Positions 10,446-19,246 of a DNA stretch of 64,000 nt are shown here, in pieces (position 1 is the stretch's first letter; each line of letters begins with the position of its first letter). The position numbers were made by a program, and so were the translations under genes. The DNA comes from an uncultured Pelagibacteraceae bacterium. Lineage in GTDB: Bacteria; Pseudomonadota; Alphaproteobacteria; Pelagibacterales; Pelagibacteraceae. The stretch is taken from positions 186,001 through 250,000 of the forward strand of contig CACFNH010000001.1 in the NCBI GenBank assembly GCA_902567685.1, given 5' to 3'. The notes beneath the pieces were generated by a model that was not told where the DNA came from, did not search any database, and saw nothing but the letters and a program-made list of their open reading frames with translations.

Positions 10446-11096
10446 ATGAACACAATAGTCGATAGATTAAATAAAATAAAATCTTATATTAAGAGTCAAA
10501 ATAATAGTGAAAAAACTAATATTATTGCAGTAAGTAAAACCTTTAACCTAGAATATATTAGACCTCTAGCAGATTTCGGACACCTTCATTTTGGAGAAAA
10601 TAAAGTTCAAGAAGCCGAAAAAAAATGGAAATCTTTCATGGTTAAAAATAAAGAAATAAAACTTCATATGGTTGGAAAACTTCAATCTAACAAAGCAAAA
10701 AAAGCAGTTGAGTTATTTGACTATATACATTCATTGGATAATGAAAAATTAGCTCAAACTTTAAGTAAAGCAGAAAGTAACTTTAATAAAAATTTATATT
10801 ATTTTATTCAAGTGAATGTTGGTATGGAGAATCAAAAATCAGGAATAAGCCCTAATCAAATTAAGGAATTTTATATTTATTGTACTAAGGAGATGAAGCT
10901 TAACATTATAGGTTTGATGGCAATACCTCCAAATGATGGAGAAGAAGAAAAACATTTTAAATTTCTAAATGAGTCAAATATTTCATTAGGTCTTAAAGAT
11001 TTGAGTATAGGTATGTCTGGAGATTATAAGAAGGCATTAAATTTTAATGCTACATTTTTAAGAATAGGAACAGGAATTTTTGGAAAACGAACTTAG
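10446..11096 (+). CDS. YggS/PROSC family PLP homeostasis protein
   Basis: AVSKTF, FGENKVQEAEKKW, HMVGKLQSNKAK, LSIGMSGDYKKAL, RIGTGIFG. Confidence 0.95.
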   Translation: MNTIVDRLNKIKSYIKSQNNSEKTNIIAVSKTFNLEYIRPLADFGHLHFGENKVQEAEKKWKSFMVKNKEIKLHMVGKLQSNKAKKAVELFDYIHSLDNEKLAQTLSKAESNFNKNLYYFIQVNVGMENQKSGISPNQIKEFYIYCTKEMKLNIIGLMAIPPNDGEEEKHFKFLNESNISLGLKDLSIGMSGDYKKALNFNATFLRIGTGIFGKRT

Positions 11097-11590
11097 GAAA
11101 TAATAAGTTTAGTTTTTTTATTTATATAAGTTAATAATAATTTCATATCTTTTTTTGAAATAGCGACACATCCTTTAGTAGGGCTATAATTTTTTTTTGC
11201 AATATGAAGAAATATTGCACTCCCTTTATTTTTTATTACTGGTCTTAAATTATAATCTATTATTAAAATTACATCATAAGTATTCTCATTTTTATGAAGT
11301 TTTTCAGCACTATAGATAAAAGGAAACTTTATTAATTTATTGTAAGAATTTGAGTTTGGGTCGTCACACCAACCCATATTTTTCTTTATTGTAATTTTCT
11401 TTAAATAAGATTGTATTTTGAATATTTTATCTTTTCTATATAACAAATATTTAAATTTAAAAGCACCTTTTGGCGTACAACCATCTCCTTCCCTTTTTTT
11501 TCTTGAAATTCCTCTTTTACCAATGGCGCATTTTATCTTATAATTACCAAAGTATAATTTTTTATTTTTTAGTTTTATATGCATCATCAA
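11093..11590 (-). CDS. L,D-transpeptidase (YkuD) family protein without obvious signal peptide
   Basis: GDGCTPKGAF, GWCDDPNSNSYN, and catalytic FLHIAKKNYSPTKGCVAIS. Confidence 0.85.
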   Translation of the reverse strand: MMMHIKLKNKKLYFGNYKIKCAIGKRGISRKKREGDGCTPKGAFKFKYLLYRKDKIFKIQSYLKKITIKKNMGWCDDPNSNSYNKLIKFPFIYSAEKLHKNENTYDVILIIDYNLRPVIKNKGSAIFLHIAKKNYSPTKGCVAISKKDMKLLLTYINKKTKLIIS

Positions 11591-12217
11591 AATAATACAG
11601 TTGATATCCTTTGTATCGCTGGAAATGATTTTAGCAATTCAATCAGTGAACTTAAAGAGCATTTAAATTTTAATTTGTCTTTTTTAGAAAAGAATAAAAT
11701 TGACAACATTTATGGCAACTTTGATGCTGTTTTGATACATGAGGATGTATTAGAAGATAAAAACATCTTAAAGACTATTAGTAAAATTAGTATTACAAAA
11801 ATGTTAATTGCTAAATCTCAATATTCTCCTAGTCATAAATATGATGAAAAAATTAATTTACCTATAGATATCAATGAACTTAATAAAAAAGTGCTTGAGC
11901 TTAACATGAAAAAGAAATTTTCTTTAAACTCATCAATTCAAATAAAAGATTATATTTTAGATAAAAATGAAAAAAAAATTAAAAAAGATGATCTTTCAAT
12001 AGTTGTTACAGAAAAAGAAATTCAGTTAATAGAATTGTTATTTAATAGTAAAAAATATCTTAAAAAAAATATTATATTAAAAGAAGTTTGGAAATATGCT
12101 TCTGATGCTGATACCCATACTGTTGAAACTCATATCTATCGTTTAAGAAAAAAAATTATTGATAAATTTCAGGATAATAATTTTATTATTAATACAAAGA
12201 GTGGTTATATAATTTGA
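11579..12217 (+). CDS. OmpR/PhoB-type winged-helix response regulator with degenerate receiver
   Basis: C-terminus VVTEKEIQLIELL...ILKEVWKYASDADTHTVETHIYRLRKKI...FIINTKSGYII is a typical trans_reg_C domain. The N-terminus lacks the canonical acidic pocket and phospho-Asp. Confidence 0.82.
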   Translation: MHHQNNTVDILCIAGNDFSNSISELKEHLNFNLSFLEKNKIDNIYGNFDAVLIHEDVLEDKNILKTISKISITKMLIAKSQYSPSHKYDEKINLPIDINELNKKVLELNMKKKFSLNSSIQIKDYILDKNEKKIKKDDLSIVVTEKEIQLIELLFNSKKYLKKNIILKEVWKYASDADTHTVETHIYRLRKKIIDKFQDNNFIINTKSGYII

Positions 12218-12333
12218 AAAAAAGAAATAAAATTGCAATAGATTTGTTTACAAAAAAATACGGTAAAAGAATTGTTAAACCTAAGAAAGGTAAAGGAAGT
12301 TTTAAAAGAAAAAAAAGAGTTAATCCAATCTAG
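12214..12333 (+). CDS. Alternative ribosome-rescue factor A-like small protein (39 aa; absent from ORF track)
   Basis: TTG-initiated ORF overlapping the upstream TGA: MKKRNKIAIDLFTKKYGKRIVKPKKGKGSFKRKKRVNPI. The KKGKGSFKRK stretch resembles KKGKGSYMRK of E. coli ArfA. Confidence 0.65.
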   Translation: MKKRNKIAIDLFTKKYGKRIVKPKKGKGSFKRKKRVNPI

Positions 12334-13249
12334 CGCCAATCTTTTGAATTACTTTAGAAGACATTTCTGTTCCTTTTTCTAAACTATTTTTTAATGATAA
12401 ATTATTTATATAACCGTATAAAAAACCTGCTGCAAAAAGGTCCCCAGCACCTGTTAAGTCTACAATTTTAAGATTTTTTTTAGCTTTGCACTCAATAATT
12501 TCATTTTTTTGTATTGCCACACTTCCTTTCTCACCTCTAGTTATGACTATCAGTTTTCCAAGTTGTTTGCCAAATGTGACTACTTCCTCAAAGTTTTTAG
12601 AATTAGTTAATGATAAAATTTCTTGTTCATTTGCGAAGGTTATATCTAATTTATTTTTTACTAAATTTAAGAAATGTATTTTATGTCTATCAACACAAAA
12701 TTGATCAGATAACGACATGGCAACTTTTTTTGAATTCTTCATAGCTTTCTCGAATGCTTTTTTGGGTTCACCTTCATCCCAAAGATATCCTTCTAAAAAA
12801 GTTATTTCACTATTCTTAACAGCATTGGCATCAACATCATTTTCATTAATTTTTCCTGCAGTTCCTAAGAAAGTGCACATTGTTCTCTCAGAATCAGGAG
12901 TTATTAATATTAAACAAGTTCCAGTAGGTAATTTTTCTTTTTTCTTTGAATAAAAATAATTTACTTTTTCCCTCTTCAAACCTTCTTCATATTTATTTCC
13001 TAAGTTATCTTCACTAATTTTACCTATAAATCCTACTTTACTTCCAAGTTGAGACAATCCAACAATAGAATTTGCGACAGATCCACCTGAAATTGTTTCT
13101 TCAATTTTTAAATTAGATAATAGTTTTTTAAATTCAACTTCATTTACTAGTTTCATTGTGCTTTTTGTTAACTTATTGTTAGCCAAAAAAGAATCATCTA
13201 CTTTACAGATAACATCAACTATTGCGTTTCCAATTCCTAAAACTTTCAT
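12320..13249 (-). CDS. Adenosine kinase/PfkB-family carbohydrate kinase
   Basis: GIGNAIVDVICKVDD, GGSVANSIVGLSQLG, DLTGAGDLFAAGFLYGY. Confidence 0.9.
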   Translation of the reverse strand: MKVLGIGNAIVDVICKVDDSFLANNKLTKSTMKLVNEVEFKKLLSNLKIEETISGGSVANSIVGLSQLGSKVGFIGKISEDNLGNKYEEGLKREKVNYFYSKKKEKLPTGTCLILITPDSERTMCTFLGTAGKINENDVDANAVKNSEITFLEGYLWDEGEPKKAFEKAMKNSKKVAMSLSDQFCVDRHKIHFLNLVKNKLDITFANEQEILSLTNSKNFEEVVTFGKQLGKLIVITRGEKGSVAIQKNEIIECKAKKNLKIVDLTGAGDLFAAGFLYGYINNLSLKNSLEKGTEMSSKVIQKIGARLD

Positions 13250-13250
13250 A

Positions 13251-13904
13251 TTAAGCTTTCTTTGTTTTAACTGGTTTTTTTCGATTAGGATAACAAGTAG
13301 TACAAATTTTACAAGTTAGACCATAGCATTCTCTTGCCCTACAGTATTCTCTTCCATAATAAATTATTTGAAGATGAAGTTTGTTCCAATATTTTTTAGG
13401 AAATAACCTTTTAAGATCCTTTTCAGTTTGAATAACATTTTTACCATTGGTCAAACCCCATCTTTGAGCTAAACGATGAATATGTGTATCTACAGGAAAT
13501 GCAGCATATCCAAATCCTTGGGACATGACTACGCTTGCTGTTTTATGTCCTACACCATGTAATTCCTCTAGTTCTTTGAAATTTCCAGGCACTTTTCCTG
13601 CATGTTTTTCTACCAATTGTTTAGAGAGCAAGTATATGCTTTTGGCTTTGTTTCTAAAAAAGCCTAGTGTCTTTATTAATTTTTCAATTTTTTTTCTTCC
13701 TAATTTTACAAAATGTTCTGGCTTATTATATTTTGGATAGATTTTTTTAGTTGCTTTATTTACATTAACATCTGTTGTTTGTGCAGATAAAGCTACAGAA
13801 ACTAATAGAGTAAATAGATTTTTATGTTTTAAAGGTATAGGAGTTTTAGGATAAATTTGGTTTAAAATTTTTAATACTTTTTTTGATCTTTTAATTTCAT
13901 CCAT
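13251..13904 (-). CDS. nth: Endonuclease III
   Basis: LLVSVALSAQTTDVNVNKAT, LHGVGHKTASVVMSQ, VDTHIHRLAQRWGL, C-terminal 4Cys cluster (CRARECYGLTCKICTTCYP). Confidence 0.96.
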   Translation of the reverse strand: MDEIKRSKKVLKILNQIYPKTPIPLKHKNLFTLLVSVALSAQTTDVNVNKATKKIYPKYNKPEHFVKLGRKKIEKLIKTLGFFRNKAKSIYLLSKQLVEKHAGKVPGNFKELEELHGVGHKTASVVMSQGFGYAAFPVDTHIHRLAQRWGLTNGKNVIQTEKDLKRLFPKKYWNKLHLQIIYYGREYCRARECYGLTCKICTTCYPNRKKPVKTKKA

Positions 13905-14680
13905 TATTTAAAATTCAAGACATCTCTCATTGAATATAAACCTGGTTTTTTCCTCATTAACCATTTTGCTGCAGTTAACGCACCTTCGGAGAAAAGTGCT
14001 CTGTCAAAAGCCTCATGGTTCAAGGTAACCGCTTCTTTTCCACTGGAAAAAGAAACCTCATGTTTTCCTACAACCAATCCTTTTCTGATTGAATTAAAAT
14101 TAATTTTTTTACTATATGGAAAAGATTTTCTATTTAGGTATTTTTTTCCAATTAATTTATATAGATTTTTATTTTTTCCTACTGCTATACCTTTTCCAAG
14201 CATTAAGGCTGTTCCCGAAGGATAATCTTTTTTATTTTTATGATGAGTTTCAAAAACTTTACTTAAAAAATTGCTGTTAAGGGATCTTGAAGTTATTTCA
14301 GTCAAATACATTAATAAGTTCACACCTAAACTCATATTTCCAGCTTTTAGAATAGGTATTTTTTTAGAATATTTTTTAATTATATTTTCCTCTCTCCTAG
14401 TGAAACCTGTTGTTCCAATGACCACTCTTTTTTTTAATTTAGAAGCAATTTTCAACACTTCTAGAGTACATTTCGGAACTGTAAAATCTATTATTACATT
14501 TGTATTTTTAAATGCATATTTGTTGTTTAGACTAGGTTTGATACCCATTATTTTTTTATTTATTATTTTATTTTCAGTTATAGATACTAATTTAAAGTTT
14601 TTGTTTTTTTTTGATGTCTTAATGAGTTGTTGACCCATTCTTCCCATAAAACCAGTTACTGCTAAATTAATTTTTTTCAT
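13904..14680 (-). CDS. dapB: 4-hydroxy-tetrahydrodipicolinate reductase
   Basis: MKKINLAVTGFMGRMGQQLI, VIGTTGF, ETHHKNKKDYPSGTAL. Start set at 14680; the longer listed start overlaps another gene. Confidence 0.95.
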   Translation of the reverse strand: MKKINLAVTGFMGRMGQQLIKTSKKNKNFKLVSITENKIINKKIMGIKPSLNNKYAFKNTNVIIDFTVPKCTLEVLKIASKLKKRVVIGTTGFTRREENIIKKYSKKIPILKAGNMSLGVNLLMYLTEITSRSLNSNFLSKVFETHHKNKKDYPSGTALMLGKGIAVGKNKNLYKLIGKKYLNRKSFPYSKKINFNSIRKGLVVGKHEVSFSSGKEAVTLNHEAFDRALFSEGALTAAKWLMRKKPGLYSMRDVLNFK

Positions 14681-14847
14681 TAATATATAAGATTTATAAT
14701 TACAATAATAACAAGAACAATTATAGCCCAAATAGATAAATTTTTTAAAAATTGTTTTATCTTATTATTTGTAGATAAAAATGCTGGTAAGATTAAAATT
14801 AATACTGCAATTAAAAATATTGCAGACATTATTTGTCCAGTTTCCAT
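14680..14847 (-). CDS. Small two-TM membrane protein (55 aa; absent from ORF track)
   Basis: METGQIMSAIFLIAVLILILPAFLSTNNKIKQFLKNLSIWAIIVLVIIVIINLIY. Its stop overlaps the dapB ATG (TAATG), suggesting translational coupling. Confidence 0.65.
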   Translation of the reverse strand: METGQIMSAIFLIAVLILILPAFLSTNNKIKQFLKNLSIWAIIVLVIIVIINLIY

Positions 14848-14852
14848 TAATT

Positions 14853-15983
14853 TTATGAACCTTTCCAGAATTTTTTAGCTTTTTCAAAGAAACCTTTAAT
14901 TATAGGATTTGGTTTACTGTCTTCTATTTCTTTAAACTCTTCTAAAAGTTCTTTTTGTCTTTTAGATAATGATGTAGGAACTTCAGTTACAATTCTAATA
15001 TATAAATCTCCAAAAATATTTCTTCTTAAAATAGGCATGCCTTTACCTCTCAATCTTAGTTGCTTTCCATGTTGAGTCCCTGAAGGTATTTTGATTTTTG
15101 ATTTTCCTCCATCTATAGAAGGAACTTCTACGGTCGTACCTAACGCAGCATCAGAAAATGTTATAGGTAACTCATAATATAGATTTTCTTCAGATCTTTT
15201 AAAAATATTGTGAGAGTCTATTGATATAAATAAATACAAATCACCAGAAGTCGCACCTTTTGTTCCAGCTTCGCCTTTACCAGACAATCTAATTCTTGTT
15301 CCATCATCTACTCCTCTTGGAATTTTAACTGAAACATTTTCTTGACTTTGTATTTTTCCGTTACCGCTACAAATATTACAAGGTTTTCCTATTGTTTCAC
15401 CATATCCACTACAATTGTGACAAGTTTGTTGAATAGTAAAAAATCCCTGGTTAGATCTAATTTTTCCTTTTCCACCACAGTAGTTGCAGGTTATAGGCTT
15501 AGAACCTTTTGCTGCGCCACTCCCAGAGCAATCTTTACATTTTTTATAGGTATTATATCTGACTTTTTTTTCTAAACCTTTATATGCTTCTTCAAGGCTT
15601 ATGCTTAAGTCGTATCTTAAATCATTTCCTCTATTATTAGATCTCCTTGAAGTACTGCCAAAACTACTTCCAAAGTTATCTCCAAAAAAATCTTCAAAAA
15701 TATCTGAAAATGAAGATGAGAAATCAAAATTGCTAAAACCTTGTCCGCTACCAGCGCCTTCGAATGCTGCATGTCCGAATTGATCATAATTAGCTTTTCT
15801 CTTTTCATCAGATAAAACATGATATGCTTCACTGGCTTCTTTAAATTTTTCTTCTGAAGCTTTATTGCCTTTATTTTTATCTGGATGATATTTGAGTGCT
15901 AGTTTTCTATACGCTTTTTTTATATCTTCTTTTGATGAAGATTTATTAATACCTAAGATATCATAATAATCTCTCTTTGCCAC
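14853..15983 (-). CDS. dnaJ: Chaperone DnaJ
   Basis: J domain with HPD, G/F region, four CxxCxGxG zinc motifs. Confidence 0.98.
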   Translation of the reverse strand: MAKRDYYDILGINKSSSKEDIKKAYRKLALKYHPDKNKGNKASEEKFKEASEAYHVLSDEKRKANYDQFGHAAFEGAGSGQGFSNFDFSSSFSDIFEDFFGDNFGSSFGSTSRRSNNRGNDLRYDLSISLEEAYKGLEKKVRYNTYKKCKDCSGSGAAKGSKPITCNYCGGKGKIRSNQGFFTIQQTCHNCSGYGETIGKPCNICSGNGKIQSQENVSVKIPRGVDDGTRIRLSGKGEAGTKGATSGDLYLFISIDSHNIFKRSEENLYYELPITFSDAALGTTVEVPSIDGGKSKIKIPSGTQHGKQLRLRGKGMPILRRNIFGDLYIRIVTEVPTSLSKRQKELLEEFKEIEDSKPNPIIKGFFEKAKKFWKGS

Positions 15984-16008
15984 AGGACGTCTCCTTTTAT
16001 ATTATATC

Positions 16009-17934
16009 TTAGGCGCTTTTTTCTTTATCTTCTTTTACGTCTTCAAAATCGGCATCAACGACATTTTCTTTTCCTTTGTCATCAGATTTAGTTTTTTTTC
16101 CACTATCATTTTTATCAGGTTGTGTTTTTTGCTGACTTTTATAAACAGCCTCTCCCAACTTCATGGAAACTTGTATTAAATTTTGTGTTTTCTTTTTAAC
16201 TTCCTCATTATCAGTGCCTTTAAGAGCATTTCTTAAGTCAGATATACCCGTTTCTATGGCTTTCTTTTCTTCTGCAGAAATTTTATCACCATGTTCTTTC
16301 AAACTTTTTTCTGTTGTGTGAATAATACTGTCAGCTTGATTTCTTGCATCAACAGTATCTCTTTTCTTTTTATCAGCATCTTTATTAGCTTCCGCTTCTT
16401 TAACCATTTTTTGAATTTCTTCTTCAGACAAACCACCAGAAGCTTGGATTTGAATCTTTTGTTCTTTACCAGTTCCTTTGTCTTTTGCAGAAACATTAAC
16501 TATTCCGTTTGCATCAATATCAAAAGTTACTTCAATTTGAGGAACTCCTCTAGGGGCATTAGGTATTCCAACCAACTCAAAATTTCCTAAAACTTTGTTA
16601 TCTGCAGCCATTTCTCTTTCACCTTGCAAAACTCTTATAGAGACTGCAGGCTGATTATCTTCAGCTGTAGAAAAAACCTGACTTTTCTTAGTTGGTATAG
16701 TTGTATTTTTTTCAATTAATTTTGTTGATACTCCGCCCAAAGTTTCAATGCCTAGTGATAAAGGTGTGACATCTAAAAGCAATACATCTTTAACATCTCC
16801 TTGTAATACACCTGCTTGAATAGCAGCTCCCATAGCTACCACTTCATCAGGATTTACGCTCTTATTAGGTTCTTTACCAAAGAAATTTTTTACTGTTTCA
16901 ATAATTTTTGGCATTCTAGTCATGCCTCCAACCAGAACTACCTCATTAATTTCAGCTGCAGAAAATCCAGAATCTTTTAATGCTGTTTTGCATGGGGCTA
17001 AAGTTTTTTCTATTAAATTTTCAACTAAAGCCTCAAGTTTAGCTCTAGTAAATTTTAAATTTACATGCTTAGGACCAGTTTTATCAGCAGTTATAAAAGG
17101 AAGATTAATCTCAGTTTGTGTTGCTGAAGATAATTCTATCTTAGCTTTCTCAGCAGCTTCTTTTAATCTTTGTAAAGCAAGTTTGTCATTTTTTAAATCT
17201 ATACCGTTATCTTTTTTAAATTCTCCAATTAAGTAGTCTACAATTGCATCATCAAAATCTTCTCCACCTAAAAAAGTGTCTCCATTTGTAGATTTAACTT
17301 CAAATACTCCATCACCAATCTCTAAAATTGAAACATCAAATGTACCGCCTCCTAAATCATAAACTGCAATCTTTTTTCCACCTTTTTTGTCTAATCCATA
17401 AGCTAGTGATGCAGCTGTGGGTTCATTTATAATTCTTAAAACTTCTAGTCCTGCAATTTTACCAGCATCTTTTGTTGCTTGTCTTTGAGCATCATTAAAA
17501 TAAGCAGGCACTGTTATTACGGCTTTTGTGACCGCTTGACCTAGATATTTTTCTGCTGTTTCCTTCATTTTTTGTAAGATGAAAGCTGATATTTGTGATG
17601 GAGAATATTTTTTACCCTTTCCTTCTACCCAGGCCTCACCTTTGTCTGACTTAATAATTTTAAAAGGAACTCTTCCAATATCTTTTTTAACTGAACTGTC
17701 TTCAAAAGTTCTTCCTATAAGTCTTTTAGTAGCAAAAATAGTATTCTCTGGATTGGTTACTGCTTGCCTTTTGGCTGGCTGACCAATTAATTTTTCATCT
17801 TTATCTAAGAATGCTACAACAGAAGGAGTGGTTCTAGTTCCTTCTGCATTTTCTAAAACTTTTGCTTGAGAGCCTTCCATGACAGCTACACATGAATTAG
17901 TTGTTCCAAGATCTATTCCTATTACTCTGCTCAT
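16009..17934 (-). CDS. dnaK: Chaperone DnaK (Hsp70)
   Basis: [50 protein letters not shown]. Confidence 0.99.
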   Translation of the reverse strand: MSRVIGIDLGTTNSCVAVMEGSQAKVLENAEGTRTTPSVVAFLDKDEKLIGQPAKRQAVTNPENTIFATKRLIGRTFEDSSVKKDIGRVPFKIIKSDKGEAWVEGKGKKYSPSQISAFILQKMKETAEKYLGQAVTKAVITVPAYFNDAQRQATKDAGKIAGLEVLRIINEPTAASLAYGLDKKGGKKIAVYDLGGGTFDVSILEIGDGVFEVKSTNGDTFLGGEDFDDAIVDYLIGEFKKDNGIDLKNDKLALQRLKEAAEKAKIELSSATQTEINLPFITADKTGPKHVNLKFTRAKLEALVENLIEKTLAPCKTALKDSGFSAAEINEVVLVGGMTRMPKIIETVKNFFGKEPNKSVNPDEVVAMGAAIQAGVLQGDVKDVLLLDVTPLSLGIETLGGVSTKLIEKNTTIPTKKSQVFSTAEDNQPAVSIRVLQGEREMAADNKVLGNFELVGIPNAPRGVPQIEVTFDIDANGIVNVSAKDKGTGKEQKIQIQASGGLSEEEIQKMVKEAEANKDADKKKRDTVDARNQADSIIHTTEKSLKEHGDKISAEEKKAIETGISDLRNALKGTDNEEVKKKTQNLIQVSMKLGEAVYKSQQKTQPDKNDSGKKTKSDDKGKENVVDADFEDVKEDKEKSA

Positions 17935-17961
17935 TATATTTTATCCTTTTATTAGCTTTTT

Positions 17962-17989
17962 ATATGGGTGTTTTTTTTTGTTCTACAAG
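17962..17989 (-). promoter_or_regulatory. Sigma-32 (RpoH)-like heat-shock promoter upstream of dnaK
   Basis: Minus strand CTTGTAG-N14-CCCATAT, close to the RpoH consensus CTTGAAA-N11-16-CCCCATNT, about 30 nt upstream of the dnaK ATG. Confidence 0.7.
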
Positions 17990-17999
17990 TCATTCCAGC

Positions 18000-18599
18000 C
18001 TATTTTTTTTCATTTTTTTCCTTATTAACTGGTACTTTTTTCTTAGAAACAGCAACAAATGAGGGTCTTAACAGTCTTTCCCCAAACATGTAACCAGGTT
18101 GCATTTCTTGCATAATGGTTCCTGGCTCCTCCTCTTCATTTTCTATTTCAAGCATTGCCTGATGAAGATTTGGATCAAATTTTTCTTTTATACATTTAAT
18201 TCTCTTAATATTATTTTTTTCAAATATGGAGATAAGATCTTTTTCAATTACTTCAATATTTTTTAAAAATTTTTCAAGATCTTTACTATTTTTTAAAACT
18301 TCATCATTTTTTATAGATACCTGTGCTCTCTGTAAGTTGTCTAATAAAGTCAATGTTTCTCTTGCAAAATTGAAGCCACCAAATTCAAAAGCTTCTTTAG
18401 TTTCTTTTTCAAATCTTCTTCTTTGATTTTCAAGTTCAGCAAGAGTTCTTAAAAGTTTATTTTCTGTTTCTTTTAACTTCTCCTCTATTGACAACCCTTT
18501 TTTATCGTTTTTTTTGGAATCTTGAGCTAACTCTTGGTTTTTTTTAACCTTATCATAACTATCATTTTTACTAGCTTTTTTATCGTTCTTAGTTTCCAT
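18000..18599 (-). CDS. grpE: Nucleotide exchange factor GrpE
   Basis: LAELENQRRRFEKETKEA, KFDPNLHQAML, QPGYMFGERLLRPSFVAVSK. Confidence 0.97.
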   Translation of the reverse strand: METKNDKKASKNDSYDKVKKNQELAQDSKKNDKKGLSIEEKLKETENKLLRTLAELENQRRRFEKETKEAFEFGGFNFARETLTLLDNLQRAQVSIKNDEVLKNSKDLEKFLKNIEVIEKDLISIFEKNNIKRIKCIKEKFDPNLHQAMLEIENEEEEPGTIMQEMQPGYMFGERLLRPSFVAVSKKKVPVNKEKNEKK

Positions 18600-18640
18600 A
18601 ACTGATATATAGGAGTAAAAAATACAATTACCAGATATAA

Positions 18641-19246
18641 ATGAAAAAAATTAAACAGATTTTAATAGGAACACATAATAAAGGAAAATTTAAAGAACTA
18701 AGCTATTTATTGCCAAGAAAACTTAAAAAAATTTCTCCATTGGAATTAAAAATAAAATCTCCAAAGGAAAGTGGAAAGAGTTTTTTAGAAAACTCTAAAT
18801 TAAAAGCAAATTATTTTTATAAAGCTTCTAAAATTCCCTCAATATCTGATGATTCAGGACTGTCAATTAGTTGTTTAAAGGGAAAACCAGGAATTTATTC
18901 TGCGAGATGGGCAAAAAAGTATGGAGGTTTTAAACAGGCAATGAAAAAAATTATTAAAATGGTTGAAGAAAAAAATAAAAATAAAAAATTTAAAAATACA
19001 AAAGCTAAGTTTGTCTGTAGCCTAACCTATCGTTTTTCAAATAGTCATATTTTTAATTCTCAAGGAGAAGTACAAGGAAATATATCTAAGAAAATTAAAG
19101 GAAAAAATGGTTTTGGATATGATCCAATTTTTATTCCAAGAAAACATTATATTACCTTTGGTCAAATGAAATGGAAAAAAAAAATTTTGATGGATCATAG
19201 ATATATTGCTTATAAAAAAATAAAAAAAAAAATTAGTATTCTATAA
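18641..19246 (+). CDS. rdgB: XTP/dITP diphosphatase (RdgB/HAM1)
   Basis: GTHNKGKFKEL, SISDDSGLSISCLKGKPGIYSARWA, GKNGFGYDPIFIP. Confidence 0.96.
   Translation: MKKIKQILIGTHNKGKFKELSYLLPRKLKKISPLELKIKSPKESGKSFLENSKLKANYFYKASKIPSISDDSGLSISCLKGKPGIYSARWAKKYGGFKQAMKKIIKMVEEKNKNKKFKNTKAKFVCSLTYRFSNSHIFNSQGEVQGNISKKIKGKNGFGYDPIFIPRKHYITFGQMKWKKKILMDHRYIAYKKIKKKISIL

Noticed and set aside
14681-14731. N-terminal extension of dapB in the ORF track (MGYNCSCYYCNYKSYIL...)
   Set aside because: DapB homologs begin at MKKINLAVTGFMGRMG; the extension overlaps a separate small membrane-protein ORF in another frame.
15342-18426. Several 60-104 aa ORFs opposite or out of frame within dnaJ/dnaK/grpE
   Set aside because: Shadow ORFs of conserved chaperone genes.
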